Shown: positions 1 to 12,770, counted from the first letter of the stretch. The stretch is DNA of 64,000 nucleotides from Epiperipatus broadwayi (GCA_028023455.1 JAQFVV010012509.1:1426001-1490000), one strand, 5' to 3'. Made by a program: numbers and translations. Notes: a model not told the origin generated them from the letters alone.

Positions 1-539
1 ATTAAAGTTTATTACTGAAAATTATAATTTGCATGCAGATAATATCTAGTCATTAATTACTTGCTAACTCTGCATTCTAAAAAATTAGCATATCAAATAC
101 AAAATGAATATTAAATTATGTTAATTAGTGCAACTAAATACAGAGAAACTGAACTATAAAATTTAAAATAATGAAGTTTCCCACAAGGAGATAAAAAAGG
201 CAGGGCTAAGTTAAAGATTTATTTGCATTTCTAAATACTCTGAAAATGAAGATTGTCAGTTAAACAAAATGATAAACTTGAAATGATATAAGACATCATT
301 TGTTAAATATCTTAAATATAACTAAGAGTTAACGGATACTCAAGTTAGATTTTAATGTAAACAAGTTAAGGAAACTCTAATCAATGGACTATATTATTTA
401 TTTGCAGTGTGTGAGATTCCCACACATAAACTTATTAACGTTTGTCCCAAAGTAAAGGGATGTTTGTTATTATTTCTATTATTATTTCATTATTATCATT
501 TACCATTACTATTGATATTCATCAATCCTGGTATTATTA

Positions 540-727
540 TGAACATAATTCAATTTAAGATCATTGCTAATTTAAAATTGCATGCTTTTTGTTTGAATAA
601 GTTCATATTTCAATATTTAACATCAATGCAGCATCCAGTTCAAAAATTATCTTTGCTTGAGATTCTGACTTTCTATTTATTCGCAGGAAGCATAGTTGAA
701 ATTATTTATCATTTGAGAGGGTGATTT
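540..727 (+). repeat. dispersed repeat, copy 1
   Basis: About 190 bp that recurs at 3940-4135 in the same orientation. Shared blocks include AATTTAAGAT, TTTCAATATTTAAC, GCTTGAGATT and a TATTTATTC stretch near the end. An open reading frame crosses this region, but the second copy does not keep it open, so it is not a gene. The family is not recognised. Confidence 0.6.
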
Positions 728-3700
728 GATATTTTATATTTAATTTCAGCTAGCGGTATGCACTGGGACTTTTTATATATGAATGTTTGGAGTTCACAAA
801 ATTTTAAATGATTAATATTAAGTGAAGCTGGAAATATAGTACATATTCCTGCTTCACCTAGTGCCAATGTCATCAGCCCTAGTCTGGGTTTGAATCCAAT
901 CTTTATTAACTGACACCCATCTCATAATAGGTGGTAGTATATTTTAATCAATATTATAATCTTTTATATTTCATTAATCTTATTTTATAATTAAAACTAA
1001 CCTTTTTATAATAGTTTATTTATTTTATATTTGTAAAAATGTAGACATCTATAAAATGTTACAAATATTTCAAATTCTTTATTAAAGTTCATTTTCTTCT
1101 CATTTTCTTCAATTAATTCATGGGTAACATTTTATATTTATCTTTTAATCAATGTACGCTTGAGAATCAATTATTTAAACAATGTAGTATTTTAAGAAAT
1201 ATTTTGTAAATTTCTGCTTAAGTTTATGTCAAATATGTTGAAAGTCATTGTACCAAATTCCTAAAATTTTTCTGAATAAAATCTACATTTTTGTTAATCT
1301 AAACCTTAATTAAATAGATTTTGTTAGTACAATGACTGATAAACTTAATATGCTTGTTGTTGTTTTTTTTAATTAGCAAATCAACCCTTGGGGCATGTTC
1401 ATGCAGAGTTAGAGATTTTCCCTCCAAAGCAGGCACAAACTTCACAGAACTGCTTAGAGCGATTACAATTGGTGGAGGTCAGTGTAGATTCAATCCTTTA
1501 GATAAGGCCAGATCACATAAATAGTGGATCTTTGATAAGAGAGATTATTGAGTTTACTGGAGAGAAGTGATTAATCTATATATACATCGTGCCTAAAGAA
1601 ATGACGGGGTGAAAAGATCGGTCGTTTGCTTCCCAGAGGTCTGTTCCACCAACTCACCCATGCCTTTCCAGTGCTTAAACATCTAGCCGGAGACTGTCTG
1701 TGTCGAGGAAGCCTGCAAATAATCTGACTGTATAAATGCCTGTTTACAGCCATGGAATGCCTACTGATTGATTCTGAGGTAACGTCCAATTTGCAGCAAG
1801 CCATTGATTCCATTTTACTTGTTTTCCAAATCAATACTAATGTATATTTTATATATCTGTGTGATGTTTATACGGCTTGGTTTAAATGCGTCTTTTAATT
1901 TTATTAAATTTAAAATATCAATTCTTATAAAATCTTACATTATTTTGATGCGGCAAATTAAATTAATTTTGTTGGTTTATTTAGAATATTTGATTTACTG
2001 AAATTTCCAAATACGAAATTTAATGAGCTATTAACTTTAAATTCTCTCCCTCTTAATTTTCCAGTCAAAATCATTACAGGACACTTACTTCCCGTAAATT
2101 AATTAATAGAAAAGCTTGTTTAGTTTTGTACCTTTTATATTATATATAAATTCATTTTAAATTTATTTATGATTGAAATTATTTTAAAAGTATCTTACTA
2201 TTACCTCCAATTTAAAATAGCCCTGTAATTATTTCTGAAAGAATAAAGAATTTTAGTGAATCAATTAAGTAAAATCTATTATAGTGTTTTGTCAGTATAT
2301 GTTTCATACATATATATATTTTATTTGTCAAAAATAGTAAAAAATTCGATGTATAATTTATTATGCTTTATATTGTCAAACTTCATCAGAAGTGAGTTTG
2401 ATATTCAATGCCCCATCTACGTTAATTAAAAGTCTTATTTTGTAATCTTTCATAAACTATTTAATAACTTTATTGATAACTGAAATATTTTAAAGTGTGG
2501 AAAACAACTTATATTTTAAATTTTAATTCTTGACTTCCTTTTTTTATATATTATGTTTTATGATCCGTTCAGTAATTGCCTAAGGCCTCTGAGACTTTCC
2601 ATCATGTTAGGGAGCCAATTAGTTTAATTAGAAATTAAGTTATTAATTTTGTTAGTGATGCACTATCTATCTATATATGTCTAAGGCATTATGTATCTAT
2701 AGCTACAACCATTCATTTATTATTTTGCTTTGCTAATTACCTCTTAGGACTTTCGGAAATTTAACTATGACCAGTCCAATCTTTCACACTCCGTCAAAGT
2801 AGACATAGTTCATACCAAGGGATTCTTTTCAGGCATTGCATTTAAGATGTTTTATGGGAAGTCCAGCACATCAAAAATATTTTTTTATTATTCAAAGACA
2901 TGCTTTGGCTGGAGGGCCACATTTCTCTTATCTACCTGTACATATCAGGAATTTCTCTTAGTAAAGCCACCCAGAGGTTCATAACAGACCTCATTTATTT
3001 TTGTTGTAATCTATAATAGCATACTGCCTTCTTCATCATTTTATATCTTTATTTAGCAAACCTGAAATGCTCTCTGCCATGATGGCACGTCCTTCACAAA
3101 CAAATTTCGTAATTAATTAAATCTGACTGTATAATTGTCAATTATTTATTTAAAAACTATTTTGCTTCCCACACTCATTATATACAAATGATTTTAAATG
3201 TCATAATGTTTTAAATGCACATCTTTCACATCTTGTAATATATATATAAACAGATTTATTTGTAATATCTTGAACAGGACTAATAATATTTTATTGCTGA
3301 TTGGTTTTTGGCCGACCAATTAACAAACCTTTACATTGTTTGTCAAAGCCGCATCAAAACGAAATAAAGAAAATAACCAAGTTGTATAAACAAAGACTAC
3401 TTATTTTGTACTAAATTCCTTAATAAATTCCTATAATATTGTTATTTTAAATAAGCTTAGTTTGTCATCACTCCCAATCTCTAAGGTTAATTACTCTATT
3501 TATTTAAAGATTTCTTTGATTTAAATTCAATTCTTTGTAGTGTTGCCATAAAGAATTATCATTATTACGGTTCAAACCATTAGTAATCGATCAAATCATA
3601 TCTGTACCATTCTGCAATCGTCAGAATCCATTAAATCATTAATTTTTCATATAAACCCTTTATTATTTTGAGTCTCTATGTGAACCATGATCTCCAGCTG

Positions 3701-3939
3701 GGCCAGAATAAAACCAAGCACTGCTAGTGTCATCACAAACGTTATCCATTAGTCAGAGAGGCAATAGTTTAGGCAAATAGGTTAGGATTCATCCTTGTAC
3801 CTGACATATGTATCTTGTGCATGGTTGGATTCAAGGTACTTTTGCTTGGATTATTGGTCTTGTTGAATGAATACACGATTTTGATCGGCACATTAGTCTT
3901 TATTGGCATATGTATATTAAACATATTTGTTTACGAGCA
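728..3939. other. AT-rich intron or flank with no supported gene
   Basis: Presumed intron or 3' flank of the minus-strand host gene. A less AT-biased block at about 1375-1810 has short open frames on both strands but no recognisable domain and no paired splice sites, so it may be an old mobile element. A box-B-like GGTTTGAATCC at about 887-897 hints at a worn tRNA-derived repeat. I see nothing else. Confidence 0.5.
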
Positions 3940-4135
3940 GCAATTTAAGATTATTACTAATTTAAATTTCATGCCCTTTGTTTGAAGTCTGTATTCCAAT
4001 ATTTAACGTCAATGTAGCATACGATTCAAGAGATAGATATCTTCTGGATTGGCTGCTTGAGATTGCGAGTTTTACATATTTATTCACAGGTGATGTAGCT
4101 AAAATTACTTAATGTTTAGGAGAATGATTTGTAAA
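3940..4135 (+). repeat. dispersed repeat, copy 2
   Basis: Second copy of the repeat at 540-727, diverged but collinear. It carries an insertion of about 15 bases near 4030-4050 that copy 1 lacks. It ends about 30 bp downstream (in gene sense) of the splice donor of the exon at 4166-4260. Confidence 0.6.
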
Positions 4136-4165
4136 CACATTATATCTGCATACATTTTTTTTTAC

Positions 4166-4260
4166 CTGATAGTGTTCTGCCGATGATTGTAATTCGCTGA
4201 CAATATTTCCAAGATTTAATAATTGTTCATCTTTTTCTTGAAGCAGTTTTAGTAATATTT
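4166..4260 (-). CDS. coiled-coil exon of the host gene (last one seen)
   Basis: A 95-bp exon. The acceptor is a T-run plus AG just above 4260; the donor is CAG|GTAAA at 4166/4165. It starts in phase 1, completing the codon left by the 19356-19447 exon, and ends in phase 0. It encodes 31 full codons rich in Leu, Glu, Gln and Lys, including LLKLLQEKDEQLLNLG, with a heptad pattern typical of a coiled coil. The next exon must lie to the left of the window or in the unassigned 1-4165 stretch. Function is unknown. The support is phase agreement across three exons plus continuous heptads, not homology. Confidence 0.75.
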
Positions 4261-6263
4261 CTAAAAAAAATTAAAATTTAAACAATTATTTTAATTTCTA
4301 TAAAATCAATCAATAATTTTAGAAAAAAATAAAAAAATCTCATTAACATTATATTAGGTCATTACAAAGTCCTATACAGCTCCTCTTTCTGAATGTACCT
4401 TGTGGAATTGTGCATGCACATATATGTATACACATACACACTCCTCTTTTAACATATTCTATAATGAGACATAATGTAATGACTAACACTTGTCTGTTAT
4501 TACTACAACTGGAGTTCAGATAGAATTTTAAATTTTTGCAAGTAAAATAAGATTTCCATGCAAGCAAGATAATTTTTAATAGCCAGTTCAGTCATCCAAT
4601 TGCTGATAGATTTCTATTAAAAAAAAATATAAAACTCTCAAGAAATAAACTGTCTGGCCTGGTAATGTTTTCACTTTCACTGAACCTCCATAAAGAGAGG
4701 TGGAAAGATTTTTACTATACAATAATTATGTGATACTTTTACATATTATCATTATCAAAGCAAATTTATTCTAAGATATAATTATTATTTTTACAAATTG
4801 TAAGAATTTGACCTATATTATAGCTCATTTATATCTTCTCTACTATTGTATCATATATTCAGAGAATTGTTGTGTGAAACTAACTTTGATGCTACAAAAA
4901 GATATAAATGTTGAAACATGTTAAATAGATCTAATAATCTGTCATGTTTCTAGAACCAATCTATTGTATGTATTTAAAGAATATTAAAGAAACTTTGATA
5001 TAATAGCAAACTATAAAGTCATTAAAACAAAAACTTCTCAGAGATTATACAATATTGAAATTAAACTGAGAGACTGCAAACTTCTCAAGCGCTTATGACT
5101 ATCAACAGTCAATCAGATCGTAAACACGGAGACAGAGAATTTAACAAGAAAAGGGTGGTTCCACCCTCTTCTTTACTTGTCTTTCTATATATCCAAGCCA
5201 GTCTAAAGTACTTAGATCTGAAAGCGTGAATCTTAAATGTCTTCACACTCAAATCACTGAGTTCAAATTACAAACATACAGAGTGAAATCTTTCAATTTA
5301 CTATGCAGTAGTTTTTCGATGTTATAACTTGCAGCAATGTATGTAAATAATATTTATTTTATAGAGTGCAGACGGTATTGAAATGTTTTGTTAAATATTT
5401 GGTTGCTTGGGAGATCATGTGATGGTTGAATACCTGAAGTGTTAGGTTGAAATGAATCCAGGAACTTTTATTTCTTAAGTCCATCATTCTACAACTATAT
5501 CAAACTGCACATGATTTCTGTTCTTATTAGAAATTTAGAAAAAGTCACATAGTTTAATCATTAATGCAACTTTTAGCTTATCTAGAATCTAAGTTCTAAT
5601 CTAAACCAAGTATTTTCAAATTTGCTTAGGATTTTTCCTTTTAAGTTACTGAATTATAGCAACCCAGATCACCATTTAATATTGGTTACTTAAATGAATT
5701 TAAATATTAATAACTAGAGGGTAAAAAAAATGAAACTCATCATCACCTGGCAGTTGATAAACATGAAAATGCTTTCTCTGGTGTTTTTTTTTTTTTTTTT
5801 TTTGGAGAAAGAAGGATTTGAAAGAGTCTTTTGCCTTACAATGAAATATATAAATTTATACCTAATAGTCATTGTTAAAGTTGTAAAAGAATATTGAAAT
5901 AAATGCACTTCCCACAAAAAAATTGTTAGGGTGCCACTCTCTGCATAAATACATCATTATTAATGAATAAACTCATTAAAAACACACTTAAAACATACAT
6001 TTTTGTATTAATACATCAAAAATATAAACCATGAAGTATGTTATTTAAAAATATATAAAGGACTTGGTTTAAGTGAAGAGAGTTGATTAGTCAAAATGCA
6101 TTCCAGAAACAATTAGTGTTTTTCTCCAATATTTATAGCTATATATTGAATTGTAAGGATTTACTTCAAGAAATATATATACTGTATAGTAAGTTATTTT
6201 TTCATTAGATCAATAAATTATGAGATTAGATAGGTGCAGTATTCAAGGTCAAGAAAGGTATAT
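4261..6263. other. intronic AT-rich sequence
   Basis: Part of the ~15-kb intron between the exons at 4260 and 19356. It is mostly A/T with a pure T-run of about 20 at 5785-5803. The short frames here have no domain similarity that I can see. Confidence 0.5.
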
Positions 6264-6530
6264 ACATATGTAATGTATAAAGAATATGTAAAATAATAAT
6301 AATTGTATAATAATAAGAGTATGTAAAATAATAATTGTATAATAATAAGAGTACTGTACAATAATGTAGAATAAAACTAATAACTGAAATGTATAATGAA
6401 TATGTAAAATAATAATAATAATTGTATAATAATAAGAGTACAATAATGTAGAATAAAAGTAATAACTGTAAAATGTAATGAATATGTAAAATAAGAATAA
6501 CTGTATAGTAATTATGTATAACGATTGTGT
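6264..6530. repeat. AT-rich minisatellite
   Basis: Imperfect tandem repeat of about 115 bp built from AATATGTAAAATAATAATAA, TTGTATAATAATAAGAGTA and AATGTAGAATAAAA blocks, roughly 2.3 copies. Tyr/Ile/Leu-rich open frames on the minus strand are by-products of this repeat. Confidence 0.75.
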
Positions 6531-6540
6531 AAAATTGCAA

Positions 6541-6960
6541 TGCTGTTAAATCATAGAAAGCCCAGCTGACCTTATAGGGTCAGAAAACTGTGTAAAATAC
6601 CATATATGGTGAGAAATGTAAAAATACTGTGTGTATGTGAAAACGTAAGTGAAAACACCATATATGGTTAGGAATGTAAAAGACTCCAGAAGTCTTGAGG
6701 GGTATATAAACCCCATAACCTGATCTAATGGTTCTGAGTTTTAATTATAAGTCAGAGACTCCTGCCTCTGTAAGTCCAAAGCAGGACTAGGGTATTATAT
6801 GCAGGTCACCATGACCTTTTATTATTTTATTATGCCTTATAATAAGCAATGTATATAGTTAAAATTATTCGTATTAAACTATAATCTTACCATCTCAATT
6901 CTGCCTTTGTCCATTTATTTACTTGCTGGTCATAAGACACAGCAATAGGCAATTCAGGAT
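6541..6960 (+). mobile_element. candidate solo LTR or promoter-like element
   Basis: Less AT-biased than its flanks. A TATATAAA box sits inside the self-complementary GGGGTATATAAACCCC at about 6699-6714. It is followed by a C/T-rich transcribed-looking stretch and AATAA signals near 6840. Two CCATATATGG palindromes occur at about 6600 and 6658. The order palindromes, TATA, AATAA is LTR-like, but no second copy or TSD was found, so the call is tentative. Confidence 0.35.
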
Positions 6961-7744
6961 GACTGTAAATTAATTTGGCTGATTATATATACTTCTTTCC
7001 GGTGTAATGTATAATTGTTAAATATACCTTAAAGTGTGACGAGTAATATTCAGCTCATTGTTCTAAGATTGATAGAAATATTCTACCTTCTCTAACTATT
7101 GCGAAATGTTTAGTAATGTAAAATTAAAACTTTAAATATATATGACTGAAACACTTTCAAGTTTTAAAACCAACTAATACACAAGCACAGCATTACGATA
7201 GAAAGTCGGGCTATTATTTCTGGTGGGAAGATTCAGGTCTTTAAACATCTAGCACATGTGGTGATTGGAGATTTGTTTCAAATATTTCTATAGTGAGTCT
7301 GTTGTCTTTTTCACTACATTAATACCTTACAAAATTATGGAGAGCAATTTAGAAGTAGCATGGTTTTATACACACAGTAAACATTTCTTTTACATAAACT
7401 TAATATAGAGATTATTTTCTTTCTTTGAATTTAGATAAAGAACATATCATAACAATGAAATAATTAAAAAAAAAAAAATTAAAATACATTATCATTATAC
7501 AAACATAAAATGAAATATTATTCATATATTTAAGATCGCTTAATTGAAAAAAACAAGAACATATAAACTGCATTGCTACTAATAATGATTTTATTTTTTA
7601 AAAAAATTACATAAAGGAATATTCAATAGGTAAACGGTATCAGTTCTATTAAATCCAGCATTAGCACTGAATAGACGGAAAGAATATTTTGATCATCTTT
7701 TGAATAAGAATTGATGATTTTTAATGATATATCCATTTTATCTA
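6961..7744. other. AT-rich stretch, nothing recognised
   Basis: Intronic, with A-runs (7465-7480) and no supported feature. Confidence 0.5.
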
Positions 7745-8817
7745 CTCATTTAGATTTGAACAAAGACATCTAGCTTAATGAAGTCAAAACAGCTCTTGGT
7801 AATCTTAAAAATGAAAAGAGTACAGGTTCTGATGAGAAAACCTGGAGAAGTTTTAAAACATGCTGGGGATGTTAGTTTCAAAAATATTGGAATTTTTTAG
7901 GAATATCTGGATTGGTCAAGTTATGTCATCGGATCTTAAGTGTGCACTAATTAGTCCAATTTTTAAAAACAAAGAGAATTTTGATGTGATAATTATTATG
8001 GACTATCATTATCTACTACAGTAAAAGTACTTCTAAAAATTTTGTTGAATATGTATGTTACTTCCAGTTATAGATGGTTACCAGAGACTCAATGTGTTCT
8101 AGGGAATCAAGAAGCACAATAGATATGTTTTTTGTTGGCAGGAAAATCCAAGAAAAGTGTCTAGAACAAAGGAATGATTTATATGTTGCTTTAGTAGATT
8201 TGATCAAGGCATTTGATTCAATCAATAAGGCTGTTCTATGACATTGTTTGAAGTTAGTTGGTTGTTCATCAAAATTTATTCATATTATACAGCTTGAGAG
8301 AATGCGTTATTATAGGTAGAAAATCTGAGACATATGAAATAAAAACTGAAGTCAAAAGTATGTGTACTTGCTCCAACATATTTTCAATTTTTATGACAAT
8401 GTTTTTTGAAATTGTTTATAGACACCTCAATCAAAAAAGGATCAAAATATGATACAGGTTTGATGATGGAATTTTTAATTGCAGAAATAACTTCATCTTC
8501 TTGCATTCTGGATTTACAATATGCCAATGGTTATGCTATTTTTACCAGTTCAAAAAATAATTTACAAAATATTCTTAATGTTTTGAGTGCAACTTATAAA
8601 AATCTGTTTATTAATTACTGTTCAAAAAAACTCCAATTCTTTATGTCAGTGATTGAAGAAAAATCCTCAGCAACTTTCAGCTTAGATATTTAACAACTTG
8701 AGAATGTAAACCAGTTTAAATACTTTGGTAGTCCTATAAGTAGAAAGGTGAATTTAGATGTTGAGATACAAGACAGACGTCAATGTGCTGCTGCTGCTTT
8801 TAACAAGTTAAAAGATA
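7745..8817 (+). pseudogene. LINE reverse transcriptase, 5' part (decayed)
   Basis: Remnant of a non-LTR retrotransposon RT with many stops and frameshifts. Visible family blocks in order: a linker resembling ALGNLKNEKSTGSDE (about 7785), the RT A-block LVDLIKAFDSINKAVL (about 8190-8237), a core block LQYANG (about 8515) where the catalytic YADD is expected, and the thumb-like block FKYFGSPISRK (about 8718). This order matches RTE/jockey-like LINEs. YADD reads YANG, so it is dead. The element is broken by the hAT-like insertion at 8826 and resumes at 9233. Confidence 0.75.
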
Positions 8818-8825
8818 GAGTATTT

Positions 8826-9224
8826 CAGGGGTCCCCACCCTATGCCCGTGGGCACCATGGCACCCATAGACTATTTTATGTGTGCCCTACCACTATCTGA
8901 ACATGATAAAAAATTATTTATCTGATACAAATAAATTTAATTTCTAAAATTTCTTATAAATTATTGTATTATATTGTAATCAAATTGTAGGGCATACTAT
9001 ACTTTTACAGCGTAAAAATACAAACGTTAATTATATGTTAAAATTTTATTTTTGAAATAAATATTTTTTTGTACATTATGTGTATTATTAACAATATCCA
9101 ACTATAAATTTACATTGAAAAAATAAATGGTGCCCGCTATCTGGTTGAAAAAAATAAATGGTGCTCGCCACCTGGCCGATATTATAGAATGTGCTCTTAA
9201 GTGCAAAAAGGTTGGGGACCCCTG
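8826..9224. mobile_element. hAT-like MITE
   Basis: A 399-bp non-autonomous DNA transposon. Its termini CAGGGGTCCCCA and TGGGGACCCCTG are inverted copies of each other, and it is flanked by the perfect 8-bp duplication GAGTATTT (8818-8825 and 9225-9232). An 8-bp TSD with CAGGGG-type ends is the hAT hallmark. There is no transposase. The interior is AT-rich, with a short internal direct repeat containing AATAAATGGTGC. It is younger than the LINE it interrupts. Confidence 0.9.
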
Positions 9225-9232
9225 GAGTATTT

Positions 9233-9660
9233 CATCATAAGGGGGAAAAACTATTGCAACTAAGTTAACGGTATATAAGGCTATTATTTTAATCTAATTT
9301 ATTGTATGGATGTGAAATTTGGATGCCTATCAGTGCAATATAAAGACATTAAAAAGTTTCATTTAAGGATGCTCTGTAAAATTTTAAAAATACAATAACA
9401 AAATTGTAACTATTGAGACCACTATTATAAAATTAAAAGATGAATTAACAATAGAAAACTTTCTGAAATGATGTTTTACGGTCAACTTGAACATGAATTT
9501 CATAGTAGACTCTATCTAAAATATAATAATTTATCAAATCTATTCTAAAAAGGGGCAATGCCAATTGTTTCCATTGGAAGAATATGGCGAGAATAGAATA
9601 CATTAGAGAGCTACAATAGACATGGTGTTGAAGTATCGTAAAATATCAATTAAACAGAAA
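9233..9660 (+). pseudogene. LINE reverse transcriptase, 3' part (decayed)
   Basis: Continuation of the 7745-8817 LINE after the hAT-like insertion. It shows the conserved post-RT region (a TKLTVYKAI-like block near 9258, then a region resembling the LLYGCETW block near 9300) and then degenerates. Removing the transposon and one TSD copy makes the two parts contiguous in the same orientation. Confidence 0.65.
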
Positions 9661-10974
9661 ATTTGACCACCATATTCTATATGTGGTTGTGTTTGTGGTT
9701 CACATAGTTATTACAAAACATATTTTTATAGTAGTTTCTTCCCTTTCTTTTCTTTTTTTGAAATTGTAATGAATATAATACTTTTTTTTTTTGAGTGGCT
9801 GTTTTTTATTATCATTTATTATAATAAATACATTATTAATATTAAGAAAGAAAAAAAATTGTAACTCAAAAAACAAAATCAAGAAACACTATGCATAATT
9901 CTATGCTAAAAGTAAGTTGAGAATTGATCCAGAAACCTAGTTCCTGGATCCATCATGCTACCACCAGATTAAATTACTCAGAGCACAATACTACTAATAA
10001 AAATGAGAAGACAAACTATGAATGTGGATCACAGATTGAGACAAAACATTTAAAATTAAAAATCGAGGCTAGAAAAAATAAAGATCTTGTATAACTTGAT
10101 AGACAGTGAGGGTTATAATAGCAAAGAAAAAAATGAAGAACCTAGGAAAACTAATCTCTAATGTTGAGAGAACAATCGGTGAATGACATAGGCTGCTAAA
10201 AAAAGTTTATAGTTATTTTTTTGAAGCTTCATGTTATTTCTGTTATATTACATATGTCTCTTTTTAAAAAAAATATATAATAAGATTTTTTTTTAGCATT
10301 AGGATATTCTGTTCACATTTCTTTTATATCTAATCTCCAATAGGATTTTCATTATTATCTGATGTTTCAATCTTTTTGTCCCTAATTTCTTTTTACATTT
10401 TTGAATATTATTTTACTTATTCTAAATAAATGGCCTACCTATATTGAAAACAGGCATTTCCTACAACAAAAATATATAATTATCTTGATTTCTTATTAGA
10501 AGTCTAAAAATATTATTTAAATATCATGTTTGTCTCAGATGTCTATTAACTAGATTTCTTAATTGAAACAATTTTAAAAGGAAAGTCTTCCTTGAATAGA
10601 TTCATGCTCTTTCCATATCATATAAGCATTCTTGAATCTTGTTGATGAATAAAGACTAGCTGGTATATTATCAATGTTCATAGCATGTTTGCAAATGGTG
10701 CAGATCATTACTTAGAAATCTTTCATTCATTTAAATAACTCCACTTATGGACTCATAAAAAAAAGTTATTGAGAAAATGCTGCACATAGAATTGTTTCTT
10801 TCAGCTTAATTTTTAAAAAATTTGTTTATCAAAATCAGTACAGGTAATGCATATTATCATTTTTTTATTTAAAAAAAAAGCAACCTTTTGGCTGGATAGT
10901 TGCAACTATTAGGGTAAATTCCTGCGCAATATGATTTTACAGAGAATAGTAAAACAATGATTCTTGGAATTGGT
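9661..10974. other. AT-rich stretch, nothing recognised
   Basis: Homopolymer A/T runs (9780-9790, 9845-9858, 10281-10292, 10868-10880) and no coding or repeat structure that I can support. Confidence 0.5.
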
Positions 10975-11110
10975 GACTATCTTTTCTACATGTGTGTGGT
11001 CATGTGTATCAATAGTTTGAAATAGTGTGGATAATTGGTGGTTGCTTGAAAGTCTGAGTTCAAATCCCCTATATTTACAATTAAGTTCCAGGCATAAGAA
11101 TGCCTATATT
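10975..11110 (+). repeat. box-B-bearing dispersed repeat, copy 1
   Basis: About 135 bp, repeated at 11445-11585. It contains GAGTTCAAATCCCC (about 11059), close to the pol III box B GGTTCGANTCC, and upstream a weak box-A-like segment. This suggests a worn tRNA-derived SINE. The rest of the unit is AT-rich. Confidence 0.5.
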
Positions 11111-11444
11111 TCAAATCTTACATATTAAGCCTGCATTCTGCCCATCCTATGTATTTAAATGGATATTAACCTATACATGAGGGGTCAGAGTGATTGAGGT
11201 CAACAGGGGCATAACAACAATATTGGCATCAGCATGGGATTTGGGCTTCTATCATCAGATTTTCAGGTATGGATGGCTGAAGAGTTGGAGGTTGGAATAG
11301 ATTAAAGCTTGCCCATTAAAGTATAAGGATTTGCTATCTTAATATAAACTGAACACTGATTACATATATATATATATGGGAAATGATAATCTGGACAAAC
11401 TGATGAGTGCTGGTTCAGCACGAAATACTTATATTGGTGATTAT

Positions 11445-11585
11445 TTACCTTTTCTACATGTGTTTGGTCATGTGTATCAGTAGTTTGAGATAGTGTGGAT
11501 AGTTGAAGGTTGCTTGAAAGTCTGAGTTCAAATCCCCCATATTTACAATTAAGTTCCAGATATAAGAATGCCTGTATTTCAAATA
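11445..11585 (+). repeat. box-B-bearing dispersed repeat, copy 2
   Basis: Direct repeat of 10975-11110, about 470 bp away, roughly 90% identical by eye and with the same GAGTTCAAATCCCC box-B-like core. The pair may come from a local duplication of 10975-11444 or from two SINE insertions. Confidence 0.55.
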
Positions 11586-11814
11586 TTACAAGCTTTTATA
11601 AGTTATTAATAATACAGAATAAAATATCCCCAAGTCTTTTCCCCCCTCTTGTGATTTATTTTCATTATGGTCAGTATGCATATACATGATTCTGTTGCTT
11701 CCATAGCTTTAAATTCATTACAATGAGAACAAAATTATAATTGATTTAAAAAAAAAAAATTATGGCTTTTTTGTAAAAAAAAAAAGGAGAAAAAAAGCAT
11801 CTTGAAATAATGAT

Positions 11815-12125
11815 TAACATGTTTTCCAGCAATGACTATGATCTGAGGTTTAAATTTGGACTATTTCCATCATCTAACATGAATATTGAATGTCTTTAGA
11901 AAAATTTAACTTTTATTTAAATATTCCAAATACATTCAACTGTTAATAATAGCACATCAAACAGAGAGTATATGCATGTTTCGAGAGGTATTATTCTCCC
12001 CTCTTCTTTAGATGTTGCTGGCCTGACCTGTGACAGTACTAATATGGGATTCGAACTTGGACTCTTAGATTCTTGAATATTGAATTTTAAGGTAACACTC
12101 TAACCAACTAAGCCATCCTGCCAAA
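11815..12125 (-). mobile_element. tRNA-derived SINE with hammerhead-like tail, one copy
   Basis: Read on the minus strand, the 5' end (12122-12043) is tRNA-like: box A TGGCTTAGTTGG fits TRGCNNAGYNGG exactly, and box B GTTCGAATCCC is intact. A long spacer sits where the variable region would be. The body continues through GCTGGCCAGCA-like sequence, a worn CTAAAGAAGAG...CTCGAAAC block at about 12012-11978, and an AT-rich tail. The same unit occurs as head-to-head pairs at 55959-56519 and 62140-62545. Confidence 0.75.
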
Positions 12126-12249
12126 GACAATAGTTGTTAGAAATTTCACATACTTATCTGAGGTTTCTCCTGATTTCTCCACTTTTTCCTATGAGTAAAG
12201 TTGATTAGTGGTTTCCATACTTTATGTATAGTCACACTAGGCTGGCTTG

Positions 12250-12770
12250 TGGGATTTTTGCCATTATCATGTGAGCAGCTTCTTTAAATTTTCTTCTTTG
12301 TACCTTTTCCTCCCTATCGAATATTTTTTGTGTTTTCCCAATTGAACATATGTTCAATGGTATGTACATGGTCTGCTACCTTAGACTTCTGTTTTTTCTC
12401 TTCTAATCATCAGTTTGTGTTCTTGCAAGTGCTTTTCAATGGGACAACTAGTCTCATCAGTATATGTTCTTCCACATTCACATGGTATTTCATAGATGCA
12501 GTTTTTTCTTTTCAGCATTTGAAGTTTAAGCTTTATAGATGTTAGAATTCCGTGAAGTGTGAAATGGCTCTGGAAAGCTGTTCTGATGTTATACTGCTTG
12601 CAGATTTTTCTTAATTTGTCTGCTATTTTTGGAATGTATGGATAAATGACAGAACCAATAATTGTCATTTCTCTTAATAGTTCTTTGCTATTTAACGTTT
12701 TCTTAATAACAGCTGATGGATAACCATTTTTCATAAGAGTTTGTTCTAAATAAATCTTTTCTTTTTCCAA
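12250..12770 (-). pseudogene. Penelope-like element, GIY-YIG endonuclease part
   Basis: C-terminal part of the PLE that begins near 14395. It contains NCIYEIPCECGRTYTDET (about 12510-12460), which matches the PLE GIY-YIG entry with its Cys cluster, followed by EKHLQEHK. A frameshift near 12380 moves the downstream block resembling the ADH...EH...W region (12370-12310) to another frame. PLE endonucleases nick target DNA for target-primed reverse transcription. This copy is frame-broken. Confidence 0.8.

Noticed and set aside
407-724. 105-codon open frame
   Set aside because: It lies over a dispersed repeat whose second copy breaks the frame; no Met start near its beginning is in a good context and the composition is low-complexity Leu/Ile/His.
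1571-1834. 87-codon frame on the minus strand
   Set aside because: GC-richer block, but no domain, no splice signals in phase with the last host exon, and no repeat of the frame elsewhere.
6226-6540. 104-codon Tyr/Ile/Leu frame on the minus strand
   Set aside because: Produced by translation of an AT-rich minisatellite.
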